From DATKOF01 sp035524795 (GTDB taxonomy: Bacteria > Pseudomonadota > Gammaproteobacteria > Burkholderiales > SG8-41), in contig DATKOF010000018.1 of the NCBI GenBank assembly GCA_035524795.1, positions 27,606 to 91,605 of the forward strand: a DNA stretch of 64,000 bases, read 5' to 3'. The translations under genes and the position numbers were made by a program. Each line of letters opens with the position of its first letter. Position 1 is the stretch's first letter. The notes beneath the pieces are model-generated. The model did not search any database. It saw only the letters and a program-made list of their open reading frames with translations, and had not been told where the DNA came from. This document shows, piece after piece, positions 17,376 to 25,414 of this stretch.

Positions 17376-17442
17376 CCGCGGATGCCCCGTGCGCGCGGCG
17401 CGCTACTGTGGTGTGCGTCTCGTTACTCCAAAGCATATTGAC

Positions 17443-18246
17443 ATGGCCAGATCCCGGGTTGCACACCGGCAGCCGCTGCAAGTAGTTGCCGTCGACGACG
17501 AAGGAACCGTGCCACATGTTTTTTTCGCGGGGGACAACGAGGCCGCCGCCGCTTATTACGGGCGGATTCTCGACTACGCGCAGCGCATACGCGGCACCAC
17601 TGAACTGGGCGAGATCGTCCGTCTCCTCGACCGCGCCCTCGGTGAAACGCGCGCGCTGCACGAAGTCGCCGCGCTGGCCGCCGCCCACCGCCAGGTGGCG
17701 GCGGCGGAAGCGCGCATCGACGAACTGAAGCGGGAAGTCGAAACCACCAGCAGCCTGCTCTACCTCGATCACCTGACCGGCGCGCTGAACAGGCGCGGGC
17801 TCAACGACGCCTATCTGCGCGAAGCAGCGCGCGCCGACCGCAGCGGCCGGCCGCTGGCATTGGGCATGCTCGACCTGGACGATTTCAAGCAGCTCAACGA
17901 CCGCCTCGGGCACGCGGCCGGCGACCGCGCGCTGGTGCACGTCGCCAACATACTGCGGACCGCGCTGCGGCCGCAGGACACGATCGCGCGCTACGGCGGC
18001 GAGGAATTCGTCGTGCTGCTGCCGGAAACATCACCGGAAGCGGCGCGCGCCGCGATCAACCGCGCACGCGAGGCGCTGGTCGCCGCCCCGCTGGAATCCA
18101 ACGGCCGCAAACTGGATCTCGCCTTCAGCGCCGGCATCGCCGCCTGTATCGGCGATCAAACATTCGATACCCTGCTCGCGCGCGCCGACAGCGCGCTCTA
18201 TACCGCCAAGCGCGGCGGCAAAAACCAGGTTCACATCGCGCCCTAG
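17443..18246 (+). CDS. second diguanylate cyclase (GGDEF), upstream of fliC
   Basis: About 267 residues. The GGDEF domain at the C-terminus has LGHAAGDRAL, ARYGGEEFVVLLPE and an RxxD inhibitory site (RPQD) five residues before GGEEF, so it should be an active, feedback-controlled cyclase. The N-terminal ~100 residues are helical (YYGRILDYAQRIRGTTELGE) and lead through a coiled coil into GGDEF. It shares its tail design with the preceding cyclase, suggesting an old duplication. The start is uncertain: ATG at 17443 is preferred; a GTG at 17389 would add 18 residues. It ends about 185 bases before fliC. Confidence 0.85.
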   Translation: MARSRVAHRQPLQVVAVDDEGTVPHVFFAGDNEAAAAYYGRILDYAQRIRGTTELGEIVRLLDRALGETRALHEVAALAAAHRQVAAAEARIDELKREVETTSSLLYLDHLTGALNRRGLNDAYLREAARADRSGRPLALGMLDLDDFKQLNDRLGHAAGDRALVHVANILRTALRPQDTIARYGGEEFVVLLPETSPEAARAAINRAREALVAAPLESNGRKLDLAFSAGIAACIGDQTFDTLLARADSALYTAKRGGKNQVHIAP

Positions 18247-18292
18247 CAACGACCGCCGCGTCCGCTCGACGCGACTGAAACGCCAAAGCCAT

Positions 18293-18320
18293 TAAAGCTT
18301 TCCCGGCGCGCATCCGATAT
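18293..18320 (+). promoter_or_regulatory. FliA (sigma-28) promoter of fliC
   Basis: TAAAGCTT at 18293-18300, 12-base spacer, TCCGATAT at 18313-18320, close to the sigma-28 consensus TAAAGTTT-N11-GCCGATAA. It is 110 bases upstream of the flagellin start, leaving a long untranslated leader. Confidence 0.7.
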
Positions 18321-18346
18321 CAGATCCAACGACGGTCAGCGGCCTC

Positions 18347-18366
18347 CTCGCGAAAGAGGTCGCGAG
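18347..18366 (+). promoter_or_regulatory. stem-loop in the fliC 5' leader
   Basis: Perfect 6-bp inverted repeat CTCGCG / CGCGAG with loop AAAGAGGT inside the predicted fliC leader, followed by further self-complementary GGCC/AGCC segments up to the ribosome site AAAGGAGA. Such leaders can stabilise flagellin mRNA or tune its translation. Only the repeat is seen; the role is inferred. Confidence 0.4.
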
Positions 18367-18430
18367 AGACCGGAGTACCCGGCCAGCCGCGAGACAGGCC
18401 GGCTCATGGATCTTATAAAGGAGACGCGAC

Positions 18431-19927
18431 ATGCCTCAAATCATCAACACCAATATCGCTTCCCTGGTGGCGCAGAACAACCTGAATGCGTCCCAGAGCC
18501 AGCTGAACACCGCGCTGCAACGCCTGTCTTCGGGCCTGCGCATCAACAGCGCGAAGGACGATGCGGCCGGTTATGCGATCGTGCAGGGCTTCACCGCGCA
18601 GATCAACGGTCTCAATCAGGCCGCGCAGAATGCCAACGATGGCATCTCGCTGGCGCAGACCGCCGGCGGCGGTCTCAGCACGATCAGCGATCTGCTGCAG
18701 CGGATCCGCGAACTCGCGGTGCAGTCGGCCAACGGCACCAACAGCTCGGCCGACCGTCAGGCGTTGCAGGCCGAAGTCGCGCAGGACGAAACGGAAATCA
18801 ACCGGATCGCCAACACCACGCAATTCAACGGCCTCAACCTGCTCGACGGCTCGCTGTCGTCGACCCAGTTCCAGGTCGGCGCCAATGCGAACCAGACCAT
18901 CAGCTTCGGCATCGGTGACGTGCGCGGCAGCAGCATCGGCGACTACGGTCTGAGCACCGCCGCCGCAGCCGGTACCAGCGTCGAGGCGACAGCCGCCGCG
19001 GCGGCTGCAGCCAACAACCGCGTCGCCGCACAGACTCTCACGGTGGCGGGCGGTGGCACTTCGAAAACCGTGGCCGTTGCGGCGGGCGACAGCGCGCAGA
19101 AAATCGCCGCCAATATCAACGCAGTCAGCGCCTCGACGGGCGTCACCGCTGATGCCGCCACCTACGCCACGCTGGGCAGTCTGGGAGCCGCCGGCACCGT
19201 CACGTTCAATCTGTACGGTTCCAACAGCAGCCCGGCCTCGATCAGCGCGACCATCGGCTCGACGACCGATCTGTCATCCCTGGCGCAGGCGATCAACGCC
19301 CAGAGCGCGACCACCGGCATCACAGCGGCGGCCAGCGGCGGCACGGTTCAGCTTACCAGCACCGACGGCTACGACATCAAGATCGAGAACTTCAGCAATT
19401 CGGCCGGCGCCAGCGGTACGATCAACCTGACCGGCGCCGACTCCTCGTTCACGGCGGTCGGCAGCGCGGCAACACTGGGCGCCGCCGCCAGCACCGATTC
19501 GAGCACGGTGGGCGGCCGCGTCACGTTCAGTTCGCCTGCCGGCTACACCGTGACGACGAACACTGCGAATACGTTGTTCGCCGCGACCACGCCGAATGCC
19601 GGCACGCTGTCGGCGGTCTCCTCGATCGACATCAGCACGGTCGGCGGGGCCAACAGCGCGATTTCCGTAATCGATTCGGCGCTGCAGACGGTCAACACGC
19701 TGGGCGCGCAACTGGGTGCGATTCAGAACCGCTTCAGCAGCACGATCTCGAGCCTGCAGACCACGCAGCAGAATCTGACCTCCGCGCGCAGCGGCGTGCA
19801 GGACGCGGACTTCGCGTCCGAGACCGCCAATCTGACGCGGGCGGAGATTCTGCAGCAGGCCGGCGTCGCGGTGCTCGCGCAGGCGAACGCGCTGCCGAAC
19901 AATGTGCTGGCGCTGCTCAAGGGCTGA
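18431..19927 (+). CDS. fliC: flagellin
   Basis: 498-residue filament subunit, exported through the flagellar type III apparatus. The conserved D0/D1 N-terminus (MPQIINTNIASLVAQNNLN, LSSGLRINSAKDDAAGYAI) and C-terminus (ARSGVQDADFASETANLTR, LAQANALPNNVLALL) flank a variable, Ala/Ser/Thr-rich surface region of about 270 residues. A strong AAGGAG ribosome site precedes the ATG. A sigma-28 promoter lies upstream and a strong terminator downstream, so it is a single-gene transcript. It is the only flagellin in the window. FliS, its chaperone, is encoded further along. Confidence 0.97.
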   Translation: MPQIINTNIASLVAQNNLNASQSQLNTALQRLSSGLRINSAKDDAAGYAIVQGFTAQINGLNQAAQNANDGISLAQTAGGGLSTISDLLQRIRELAVQSANGTNSSADRQALQAEVAQDETEINRIANTTQFNGLNLLDGSLSSTQFQVGANANQTISFGIGDVRGSSIGDYGLSTAAAAGTSVEATAAAAAAANNRVAAQTLTVAGGGTSKTVAVAAGDSAQKIAANINAVSASTGVTADAATYATLGSLGAAGTVTFNLYGSNSSPASISATIGSTTDLSSLAQAINAQSATTGITAAASGGTVQLTSTDGYDIKIENFSNSAGASGTINLTGADSSFTAVGSAATLGAAASTDSSTVGGRVTFSSPAGYTVTTNTANTLFAATTPNAGTLSAVSSIDISTVGGANSAISVIDSALQTVNTLGAQLGAIQNRFSSTISSLQTTQQNLTSARSGVQDADFASETANLTRAEILQQAGVAVLAQANALPNNVLALLKG

Positions 19928-19956
19928 GACGGCGCCACCGAAGCATCGTGACATTC

Positions 19957-19988
19957 CCCGACCGGGTGAATCCCGGTCGGGCGTTTTT
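19957..19988 (+). terminator. intrinsic terminator of fliC
   Basis: Perfect 10-bp stem CCCGACCGGG / CCCGGTCGGG with loop TGAAT, followed by CGTTTTT, 30 bases after the fliC stop. Confidence 0.9.
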
Positions 19989-20005
19989 CCGGTGGGAGGC
20001 GTGCA

Positions 20006-20332
20006 ATGCCGACATCCACTATCGATGCAGTAGGCGCGGCCACGGTCGCCCCGGCGCAAGTCCCGGTCGACACCAGCGGCGGTAATCCGGCGCCTGCGTC
20101 GTCTGCTCCCCGGGCCAGCCTGCAACAGGTGGTGCAGCGCCTGAGCGACACACTGCGCACCCAGAATCAGCGCCTCGATTTCAGCATCGACAGCGCCAGC
20201 GACCGCGTCGTCGTCACCGTCCGCGACGCCGATACCGGCCAGGTATTGCGACAGATTCCGTCGGCAGAAGTGCTGGCGCTGGACCAGAGTCTGGACAAAC
20301 TGCAGGGACTGCTGCTGCGCGCCAGGGTCTGA
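20006..20332 (+). CDS. flaG: FlaG family protein
   Basis: 108-residue protein with a disordered Ala/Pro/Ser N-terminus (about residues 1-38) and the conserved FlaG domain (VVQRLSDTLRTQNQRLDFSI, VVVTVRDADTGQVLRQIPS). FlaG is found between fliC and fliD in many polar-flagellate bacteria and affects filament length; its mechanism is not settled. The ATG follows a GGGAGG ribosome site just after the fliC terminator, so expression probably depends on readthrough or an unrecognised promoter. Confidence 0.9.
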   Translation: MPTSTIDAVGAATVAPAQVPVDTSGGNPAPASSAPRASLQQVVQRLSDTLRTQNQRLDFSIDSASDRVVVTVRDADTGQVLRQIPSAEVLALDQSLDKLQGLLLRARV

Positions 20333-20358
20333 AATGGGCCAGGGTTAGAACGCTTTCT

Positions 20359-20386
20359 TAAAGATTCGCCGGCCGTTCGTCGTAAT
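20359..20386 (+). promoter_or_regulatory. candidate FliA (sigma-28) promoter of fliD
   Basis: TAAAGATT at 20359-20366 (6 of 8 to TAAAGTTT), 12-base spacer, GTCGTAAT at 20379-20386. The -10 resembles the GCCGTAAA seen before flgM and flgK. It lies 66 bases before the fliD ATG and would drive fliD-fliS-fliT and the following genes. Confidence 0.5.
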
Positions 20387-20452
20387 TAAAATAGCGGGGA
20401 TGTGGAGCTGGCCTCCACGCACCGTCCATTGTTTGTTTGTTACGAGGTTTGA

Positions 20453-21922
20453 ATGGCTACCACCAGCGCGACGACGTCGACATCCGGCATTTCCTCCGCG
20501 GTGCTATCGTCGGTCGGCATCGGTTCCGGCCTCGACGTCAGCAGCATCATCACCCAGTTGATGTCGGTAGCCCAGCAGCCACTGACGCTGCTCCAGCAAC
20601 AGGAAGCGAGCTATCAGACGCAGTTATCCGCGTTAGGCCAGGTAAAAAGCGCGGTGGCCAGCGTGCAAAGCGCCGCTGCCGCGCTGCAGACCGCGGCCCA
20701 GACGCCGGCGTGGACCGCCAGCGTCGGCGATTCGAGCGTGCTGTCCGCGACTGCGTCGCAAAACGCCGTTGCCGGAACGCATACGATCAGCGTCAGTCAG
20801 CTCGCGCAATCGCAGATTCTGGTCGCCACCGGCCAGACCAGCAGCACTGCTGCGATCGGCAGCGGCGGCGCGACCACGGTCACCATCGACTTCGGCGCCA
20901 TCAGCGGCGGCAGTTTCGACTCCGGTAGCGGTACCTATAGCGGCGCCACCTTCACCGCCAACAGCGCAAAGCCGCCGCTGTCGATCACGATCGACAGCGG
21001 CAACAATACGCTGCAGGGCATCGCCGATGCGATCAATGCCGCCGATGCCGGCGTCACTGCCAGCATCGTCAACGACGGCAGTGCCAGCCCGTACCGCCTG
21101 GTGCTGACCTCAGACGACAGCGGTACCGCCAACAGCCTGCGCGTTTCGGTAAGCGGTGACGCGACGCTCTCGGCGCTGCTATCCGATGACCCGACCGGCA
21201 CCCAGAATCTGGCGCAGACCCAGGCCGCCCAGGATGCCAAATTCACGCTCGACGGCCTCGCGATCACCAAATCCTCCAACACCGTAACCGACGCGCTGAC
21301 GGGCGTGAGCCTGACGCTGAACTCGGTCAACGCACCGGCGACCACCGCGTTCACCATCCAGCGCGACAGCTCGGGGCTGGTGTCGGCGGTTAATGATCTA
21401 GTGTCGGCCTACAACAGCCTGAATTCGACGGTGGCCACCGACACCGCGACGCAGGCGGTGCTGCAGGGCGACTACGCGACCAGCAACTCGGTGCGCCGGA
21501 TGCGGCTGACACTGGACGCGCCGCAAAGCGGGAGCGGGGCCTACAGCCAGCTGTTCCAGATCGGCGGCTCGTTCGACGACGACGGCAACCTCAGCATCGA
21601 CAGCGGCAAGCTGCAGGCGGCGCTCAATTCGAATTTCACCGATGCCGGCGCATTCGTGGCGCAGCTCGCCGCCTCCCTCGACTCGGCGGCCGGCGACTAC
21701 ATCACAACCGACGGGCCGCTCGACGCCCGCATCACCGGCGTCAACAATTCGATTTCGAGTCTACAGGCGCGTGAAACACAGACTCAGGATCAGCTGAATC
21801 AGCTGCAGGCGCGTTACCAGGCGCAGTTCAGCGCGCTGGACAGCCTGATCAGCAGCATGCAGAGCACGAGCAATTACCTGACCCAGCAGTTCACCGCCCT
21901 GCAGAAACAGACCCAGGGCTAG
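20453..21922 (+). CDS. fliD: FliD filament cap protein
   Basis: 489-residue hook-associated protein 2, the cap that guides flagellin polymerisation at the filament tip. The N-terminus has the family pattern VGIGSGLDVSSIITQLMSV. Heptad-like helices mark both ends, with a Ser/Thr/Gly-rich central domain. The C-terminus ends in the coiled region QARYQAQFSALDSLISSMQS. Length is normal for the family. It is followed closely by fliS and fliT, its export chaperone. Confidence 0.95.
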   Translation: MATTSATTSTSGISSAVLSSVGIGSGLDVSSIITQLMSVAQQPLTLLQQQEASYQTQLSALGQVKSAVASVQSAAAALQTAAQTPAWTASVGDSSVLSATASQNAVAGTHTISVSQLAQSQILVATGQTSSTAAIGSGGATTVTIDFGAISGGSFDSGSGTYSGATFTANSAKPPLSITIDSGNNTLQGIADAINAADAGVTASIVNDGSASPYRLVLTSDDSGTANSLRVSVSGDATLSALLSDDPTGTQNLAQTQAAQDAKFTLDGLAITKSSNTVTDALTGVSLTLNSVNAPATTAFTIQRDSSGLVSAVNDLVSAYNSLNSTVATDTATQAVLQGDYATSNSVRRMRLTLDAPQSGSGAYSQLFQIGGSFDDDGNLSIDSGKLQAALNSNFTDAGAFVAQLAASLDSAAGDYITTDGPLDARITGVNNSISSLQARETQTQDQLNQLQARYQAQFSALDSLISSMQSTSNYLTQQFTALQKQTQG

Positions 21923-21931
21923 GAAAACTTC

Positions 21932-22342
21932 ATGTTCGTTAATTCCTTCCGCAACGGAAGCGGGGCCTATCGCCGGATCGCGATCGAAACCGGCGTCACC
22001 GGCGCCAGCCCGTACGAACTGATTCTGATGCTGTTCGACGGCGCGCTGGTTTCGATCGGAATCGCGCGCGCCAATCTTGCCATCGAACAGCGCGCGATCA
22101 AATGCGAGGCTGTCGCCAAGGCGATTGCGATCATCGACTTGGGGCTGAAGGCAAGCCTCGACTATCGCAGAGGCGGCGATCTCGCGCAGCGTCTTGGCAC
22201 GCTTTATGACTACATCGTGCGTCGTATGGTCGAGGCCAATGCGCACGACGATCCGCAGGCCTTCGACGAGGTAACCCAATTGCTGACGGGGCTGCGTGAC
22301 GCCTGGACACAGATCCGACAGACGGAAAAGGCGGTTTCATGA
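21932..22342 (+). CDS. fliS: FliS flagellin export chaperone
   Basis: 136-residue all-helical chaperone that binds the C-terminal helices of flagellin and prevents premature assembly. Family blocks are visible: YRRIAIETGVTGASPYELIL, MLFDGALVSIGIARANL, ALIEQRAIK-like and LYDYIVRRMVEANAHDD. AGGAAAA precedes the ATG. The last four bases overlap the fliT start (ATGA), so translation is coupled. Confidence 0.95.
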   Translation: MFVNSFRNGSGAYRRIAIETGVTGASPYELILMLFDGALVSIGIARANLAIEQRAIKCEAVAKAIAIIDLGLKASLDYRRGGDLAQRLGTLYDYIVRRMVEANAHDDPQAFDEVTQLLTGLRDAWTQIRQTEKAVS

Positions 22343-22677
22343 ACGAACAGCAGACGCTCGAGGCGTACCAGAAGATCCACGGTATCGTGGAACGCATGGC
22401 AGCAGCGGCACGGCGGGATGAGTGGGACACCGTGATCGCGCTTGAACACGAATGCCGGCAGCAGGTTGACCGCCTGACAGCCCATCAACCGCCGCCGGCC
22501 GCCGATGCCGTCGCCAACCGCCGCAAGGCCGCCCTGATCCGGGAGATTCTGGATTACGACGCGGAAATCCGGCGACTGGCCGAGCCGCGGCTCGCCAACC
22601 TGGAGGCGATGCTCGAGGTGATCGGCAACCAGCGCCTGCTCAAGCGGGCGTACGGTGCGACGACGCCCAACCCGTAA
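22339..22677 (+). CDS. fliT: FliT-like flagellar export chaperone
   Basis: 112-residue helical protein in the FliT position, overlapping fliS by four bases. FliT binds FliD for export and in enterobacteria also binds FlhDC. The similarity is weak and mostly structural: short acidic helices (MAAAARRDEWDTVIALEHEC, KAALIREILDYDAEIRRL). Identification rests on size, helical content and position after fliS. Confidence 0.78.
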   Translation: MNEQQTLEAYQKIHGIVERMAAAARRDEWDTVIALEHECRQQVDRLTAHQPPPAADAVANRRKAALIREILDYDAEIRRLAEPRLANLEAMLEVIGNQRLLKRAYGATTPNP

Positions 22678-22721
22678 ATCCGGAATGGGCGCGTTCATCA
22701 TCCGACCGACACCACGCTGAC

Positions 22722-23801
22722 ATGCTGCCGCTCGAACCGCTGGGCCGTCTCCAGTTGCGCCTGGCGCCTGATTCGCTGCTGGTTGAAGCATTGTCCGCAC
22801 TGCGCGAAGTCCTGCCGGTCGGTCAGGGCGAACCGGTGCGCGCCACCATCGGTGGACCGCTCCCTGACGGCCGCCAGCAATTGCAGGTTGGCGACCGCAC
22901 GTTCCTATTGCGTCTGCCGCCCAATATGCGACAGGGCGATACCCTCGAGCTCACCGCAACGCGCAACGGCGTCGAAGTGCGCCTGGTCACACCGCGCTCC
23001 GCGTCCGAAGCGGAAGCGGCGGGTTCGCAGTCGCGTCTGAGTGCGGCTGGTCGCCTCGTCGCAGAACTGGCGGAACCCGCGGCTCCCGCCACCAGACCTG
23101 CATCCATCGCCGGCGGCCCGCTGCCGCTGATCGACGACCCCGGCGGCGATCCGCTGGTGCGTCTGGCGCAGGCGCTGCGCGCGGCGGTCACGACCAGCGG
23201 CCTGTTTTATGAATCCCATCTCGCCGCGTGGGTCGCCGGCGAGCACACGCTGCCGGCGGTCGGGCTCGAACCGCAGGCCCGCTTTGCAGCAGCCGCGGCG
23301 GCGTCCTCGCCCGCGAATTCCGACACCCCTGCACGGCCCGCACCCGCACCCGCGCCGGCCGACGGCGATGCGACGGCGCGGCAAGCCACTTCTTCCTCCG
23401 CCCATGAAGTCCTGCAGCAGCAGGATTCCACTGCGCTGCCGCCGGCCGCGCGCGATCTGGTGCGTGAGCAGCTGAACCTGCTCGAGTCGCAGCAGCTGGT
23501 CTGGTCGGGGCTGGTCTGGCCGGGACAAAAAATGGAATGGGAAATCAGCGGACAGCCTCCCCGTGCAACGGATGACGCCCCCCGTTACACCTGGCGCACA
23601 AAGCTCCGCCTCGAACTGCCGCATCTCGGAACCATCGAGGCGCATCTGGTCTGGAACCAGGATCGGCTCGACCTGGGTCTCGCCGCTGACCCGGATCAGA
23701 TGCGAACGTTCGCACAGGCGCTGCCGGCGCTGCGGGCTGCGCTGGACAGCGCCGGTATCGCGGTGAACGCGATCGAAGTAGGGGAACATGATGCCCGGTG
23801 A
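22722..23801 (+). CDS. FliK-like hook-length control family protein (second copy)
   Basis: 359-residue protein. The middle contains the FliK-type block SGLFYESHLAAWVAGEHTL and the C-terminal 100 residues a FliK C-domain-like segment (LVWPGQKMEWEISG, LPHLGTIEAHLVWNQDRLDL). The N-terminal half has a beta-rich segment, and the linker is Pro/Ala-rich. The true fliK lies at 30655-31722. This copy overlaps the next gene, a stand-alone FlhB C-terminal domain, by 14 bases; that mirrors the FliK-FlhB partnership of the export switch. Its role is unknown; accessory control of substrate specificity is an inference. Confidence 0.82.
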   Translation: MLPLEPLGRLQLRLAPDSLLVEALSALREVLPVGQGEPVRATIGGPLPDGRQQLQVGDRTFLLRLPPNMRQGDTLELTATRNGVEVRLVTPRSASEAEAAGSQSRLSAAGRLVAELAEPAAPATRPASIAGGPLPLIDDPGGDPLVRLAQALRAAVTTSGLFYESHLAAWVAGEHTLPAVGLEPQARFAAAAAASSPANSDTPARPAPAPAPADGDATARQATSSSAHEVLQQQDSTALPPAARDLVREQLNLLESQQLVWSGLVWPGQKMEWEISGQPPRATDDAPRYTWRTKLRLELPHLGTIEAHLVWNQDRLDLGLAADPDQMRTFAQALPALRAALDSAGIAVNAIEVGEHDAR

Positions 23802-24102
23802 CGCGCGGCGGGCAGCAGTCGCGCTGCAATACCGCAACCAGGATCTCGCGCCGCGCGTCGTTGCCAAGGGGCGCGGCGAGCTCGCCGAGCGTATCATCGC
23901 CGCCGCCCGCGAACACGGCGTCTATGTGCACGAATCGCGCGAGCTGGTGTCGCTGCTGATGCAGGTTGACCTCGATCAGCATATTCCGCCCGCGTTGTAT
24001 ATCGCGGTCGCTGAACTACTGGCGTGGGTCTACCGGCTGGAACACGGCTGGCGTCCGGTCGCCGCCGCGTCGCCGCTGCCGCCGGGCGACATGCCGACAT
24101 GA
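23788..24102 (+). CDS. stand-alone FlhB/EscU C-terminal domain protein
   Basis: 104-residue protein that aligns with the segment of FlhB immediately after the NPTH self-cleavage site: AVALQYRNQDLAPRVVAKG here against AVALFYRENSSGAPRVVAKG in the FlhB of this window. It has no membrane segments and no NPTH, so it corresponds to the cleaved FlhB-CC fragment made as a separate product. Such FhlB/FlhX proteins occur in several bacteria and can partly substitute for FlhB-CC. It overlaps the FliK-like gene (14 bases) and the PilZ gene (ATGA), so the three are probably one translational unit. Confidence 0.9.
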   Translation: MMPGDARRAAVALQYRNQDLAPRVVAKGRGELAERIIAAAREHGVYVHESRELVSLLMQVDLDQHIPPALYIAVAELLAWVYRLEHGWRPVAAASPLPPGDMPT

Positions 24103-24869
24103 CATCCGATCCTCAGCCCCCTTTCCGCAACGTCTTCAGCGACGAGGAAGCGCGTTACATCATCAACAACGCGGGTGAAATCTCCCATGTCCTGCGCACA
24201 ATGATGCGCAAGAGCACGCTGGTCACCGCTTATTTCAACGGCAGCAGCGACTTTGTGCTGACCTCGGTACTCGCAGCGGACGACCGTAACAGCCGGGTCA
24301 TCCTCGACGCTCCGCAACAAAAGGAAGATCTGCAAAAAATACTGCGGGCACAGCATGCGATGTGTGTCGCCAGCGAGGACGGCGTCGGGATCAAGTTTCC
24401 GGTGGCCGGCCTGAAGCTGCACTCGCACCAGGGGTCGGCGGCACTGGCAGCGCCGCTTCCGGACAGTCTGCTGCGCATGCAACGGCGCGAGTTTTATCGC
24501 GCCGCCTGCCCGCTCGGAGAGTCGATCAAATGCCGGGTGCCGGCGACTGTCGACAACAAGGCGTCGCGCGTGGAAGTCGTGGTGCTGGATATCAGCTGCG
24601 GCGGCATCGCCCTCCTCGACAATCAACCGCAGGTCAGCTTCGAGAAGGCGGCACAATTCCGGGGCTGTGAAATCGATCTGCCCGGCGTCGGCATGATCGT
24701 CAGCGATCTCGTGGTATGTGACTCCTTCGAGATTACGCTGAAAAACAATACCGTATCCAGGCGATCGGGGTGCCGTTTTCTGAATGTGACGCCAGCCATG
24801 GCCGGGATGATCCAGCGCTACATCATGCAGCTCGAGCGCGACCGCAATCCTCGTTTTGGCGGACGCTGA
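24099..24869 (+). CDS. ycgR: YcgR-type PilZ c-di-GMP effector (flagellar brake)
   Basis: 256-residue protein with an N-terminal YcgR (PilZN) domain and a C-terminal PilZ domain. The c-di-GMP-binding signature is present: RREFYR (RxxxR) near residue 130 and DISCGGIAL (D/NxSxxG) about 40 residues later. In enterobacteria YcgR-c-di-GMP acts on the motor (MotA/FliG/FliM) to slow swimming. The start is the ATG that overlaps the preceding stop. With two cyclases about 7 kb upstream, the locus encodes both production and response to c-di-GMP. Confidence 0.92.
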   Translation: MTSDPQPPFRNVFSDEEARYIINNAGEISHVLRTMMRKSTLVTAYFNGSSDFVLTSVLAADDRNSRVILDAPQQKEDLQKILRAQHAMCVASEDGVGIKFPVAGLKLHSHQGSAALAAPLPDSLLRMQRREFYRAACPLGESIKCRVPATVDNKASRVEVVVLDISCGGIALLDNQPQVSFEKAAQFRGCEIDLPGVGMIVSDLVVCDSFEITLKNNTVSRRSGCRFLNVTPAMAGMIQRYIMQLERDRNPRFGGR

Positions 24870-24896
24870 AATGTCCGCACGGTGACCGCCATGAAA

Positions 24897-25220
24897 TCAG
24901 ATCTGCATGTTCATGATGTCGTTGTAGGCGGTGACCAGTTTGTTGCGGATCTGCACCGTGGCCTGGAATTCGAGATTGGCTTTCTGCAACCCGATGGCGA
25001 CATTGTGCAGCTCGACATTCGGCGCGCCGCGCTCGAAGTCCTGCGCCAGCGTCAGCGCCTGGTTCTGGGTCGCGTTGACGCCATCCAGCGCGCTGCGCAA
25101 GGCTGCCGCAAAATCCACGCCGCCCGCATTCGCGCTGGATGCAGGCAGAGGCGTGCCTTGGGCCAGCGTGGAAGCGGCTTGCAACTGGGCCAGCACATCG
25201 TCAAGCGCCTTGACTTCCAT
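24897..25220 (-). CDS. fliE: FliE hook-basal body protein
   Basis: 107-residue periplasmic adaptor joining the MS-ring (FliF) to the rod. Conserved blocks are VDFAAALRSALDGVN, LHNVAIGLQKANLEFQAT and the C-terminal RNKLVTAYNDIMNMQI. Length is normal. It is divergent from fliF and shares its regulatory region. It is convergent with ycgR, leaving only 27 bases between the stops. Confidence 0.96.
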   Translation of the reverse strand: MEVKALDDVLAQLQAASTLAQGTPLPASSANAGGVDFAAALRSALDGVNATQNQALTLAQDFERGAPNVELHNVAIGLQKANLEFQATVQIRNKLVTAYNDIMNMQI

Positions 25221-25273
25221 TTTGAACCTCCGTGGCGTATGGCAGGACGGCGCACCGTCCCATTGCCCGCCAA

Positions 25274-25364
25274 TCTATCCCCGCCATGCACGACAGCGAA
25301 CGGCGAATAGCCCGGTGAAAGCCCCCTTTTTCCGCCCATCCGCCCGCCCGGCCTTGCCGATAAT
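25274..25364. promoter_or_regulatory. divergent fliE/fliF promoter region with a shared FlhDC box
   Basis: Plus strand: AACGGCGAATAGC at 25299-25311 and the inverted half CCCTTTTTCCGCCCATC at 25324-25340 resemble the enterobacterial FlhD4C2 half-sites. The T-run (25327-25331) is 27 bases before GATAAT (25359-25364), the fliF -10. On the minus strand CTATT (25310-25306) is 26 bases before GATAGA (25279-25274), a matching -10 for fliE. No -35 consensus is present on either side. The box therefore seems to serve both directions. Confidence 0.62.
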
Positions 25365-25414
25365 GAGCGCACATCAGCAGATAACCGTGAATACCATCAA
25401 GAATATTGCCGGAC

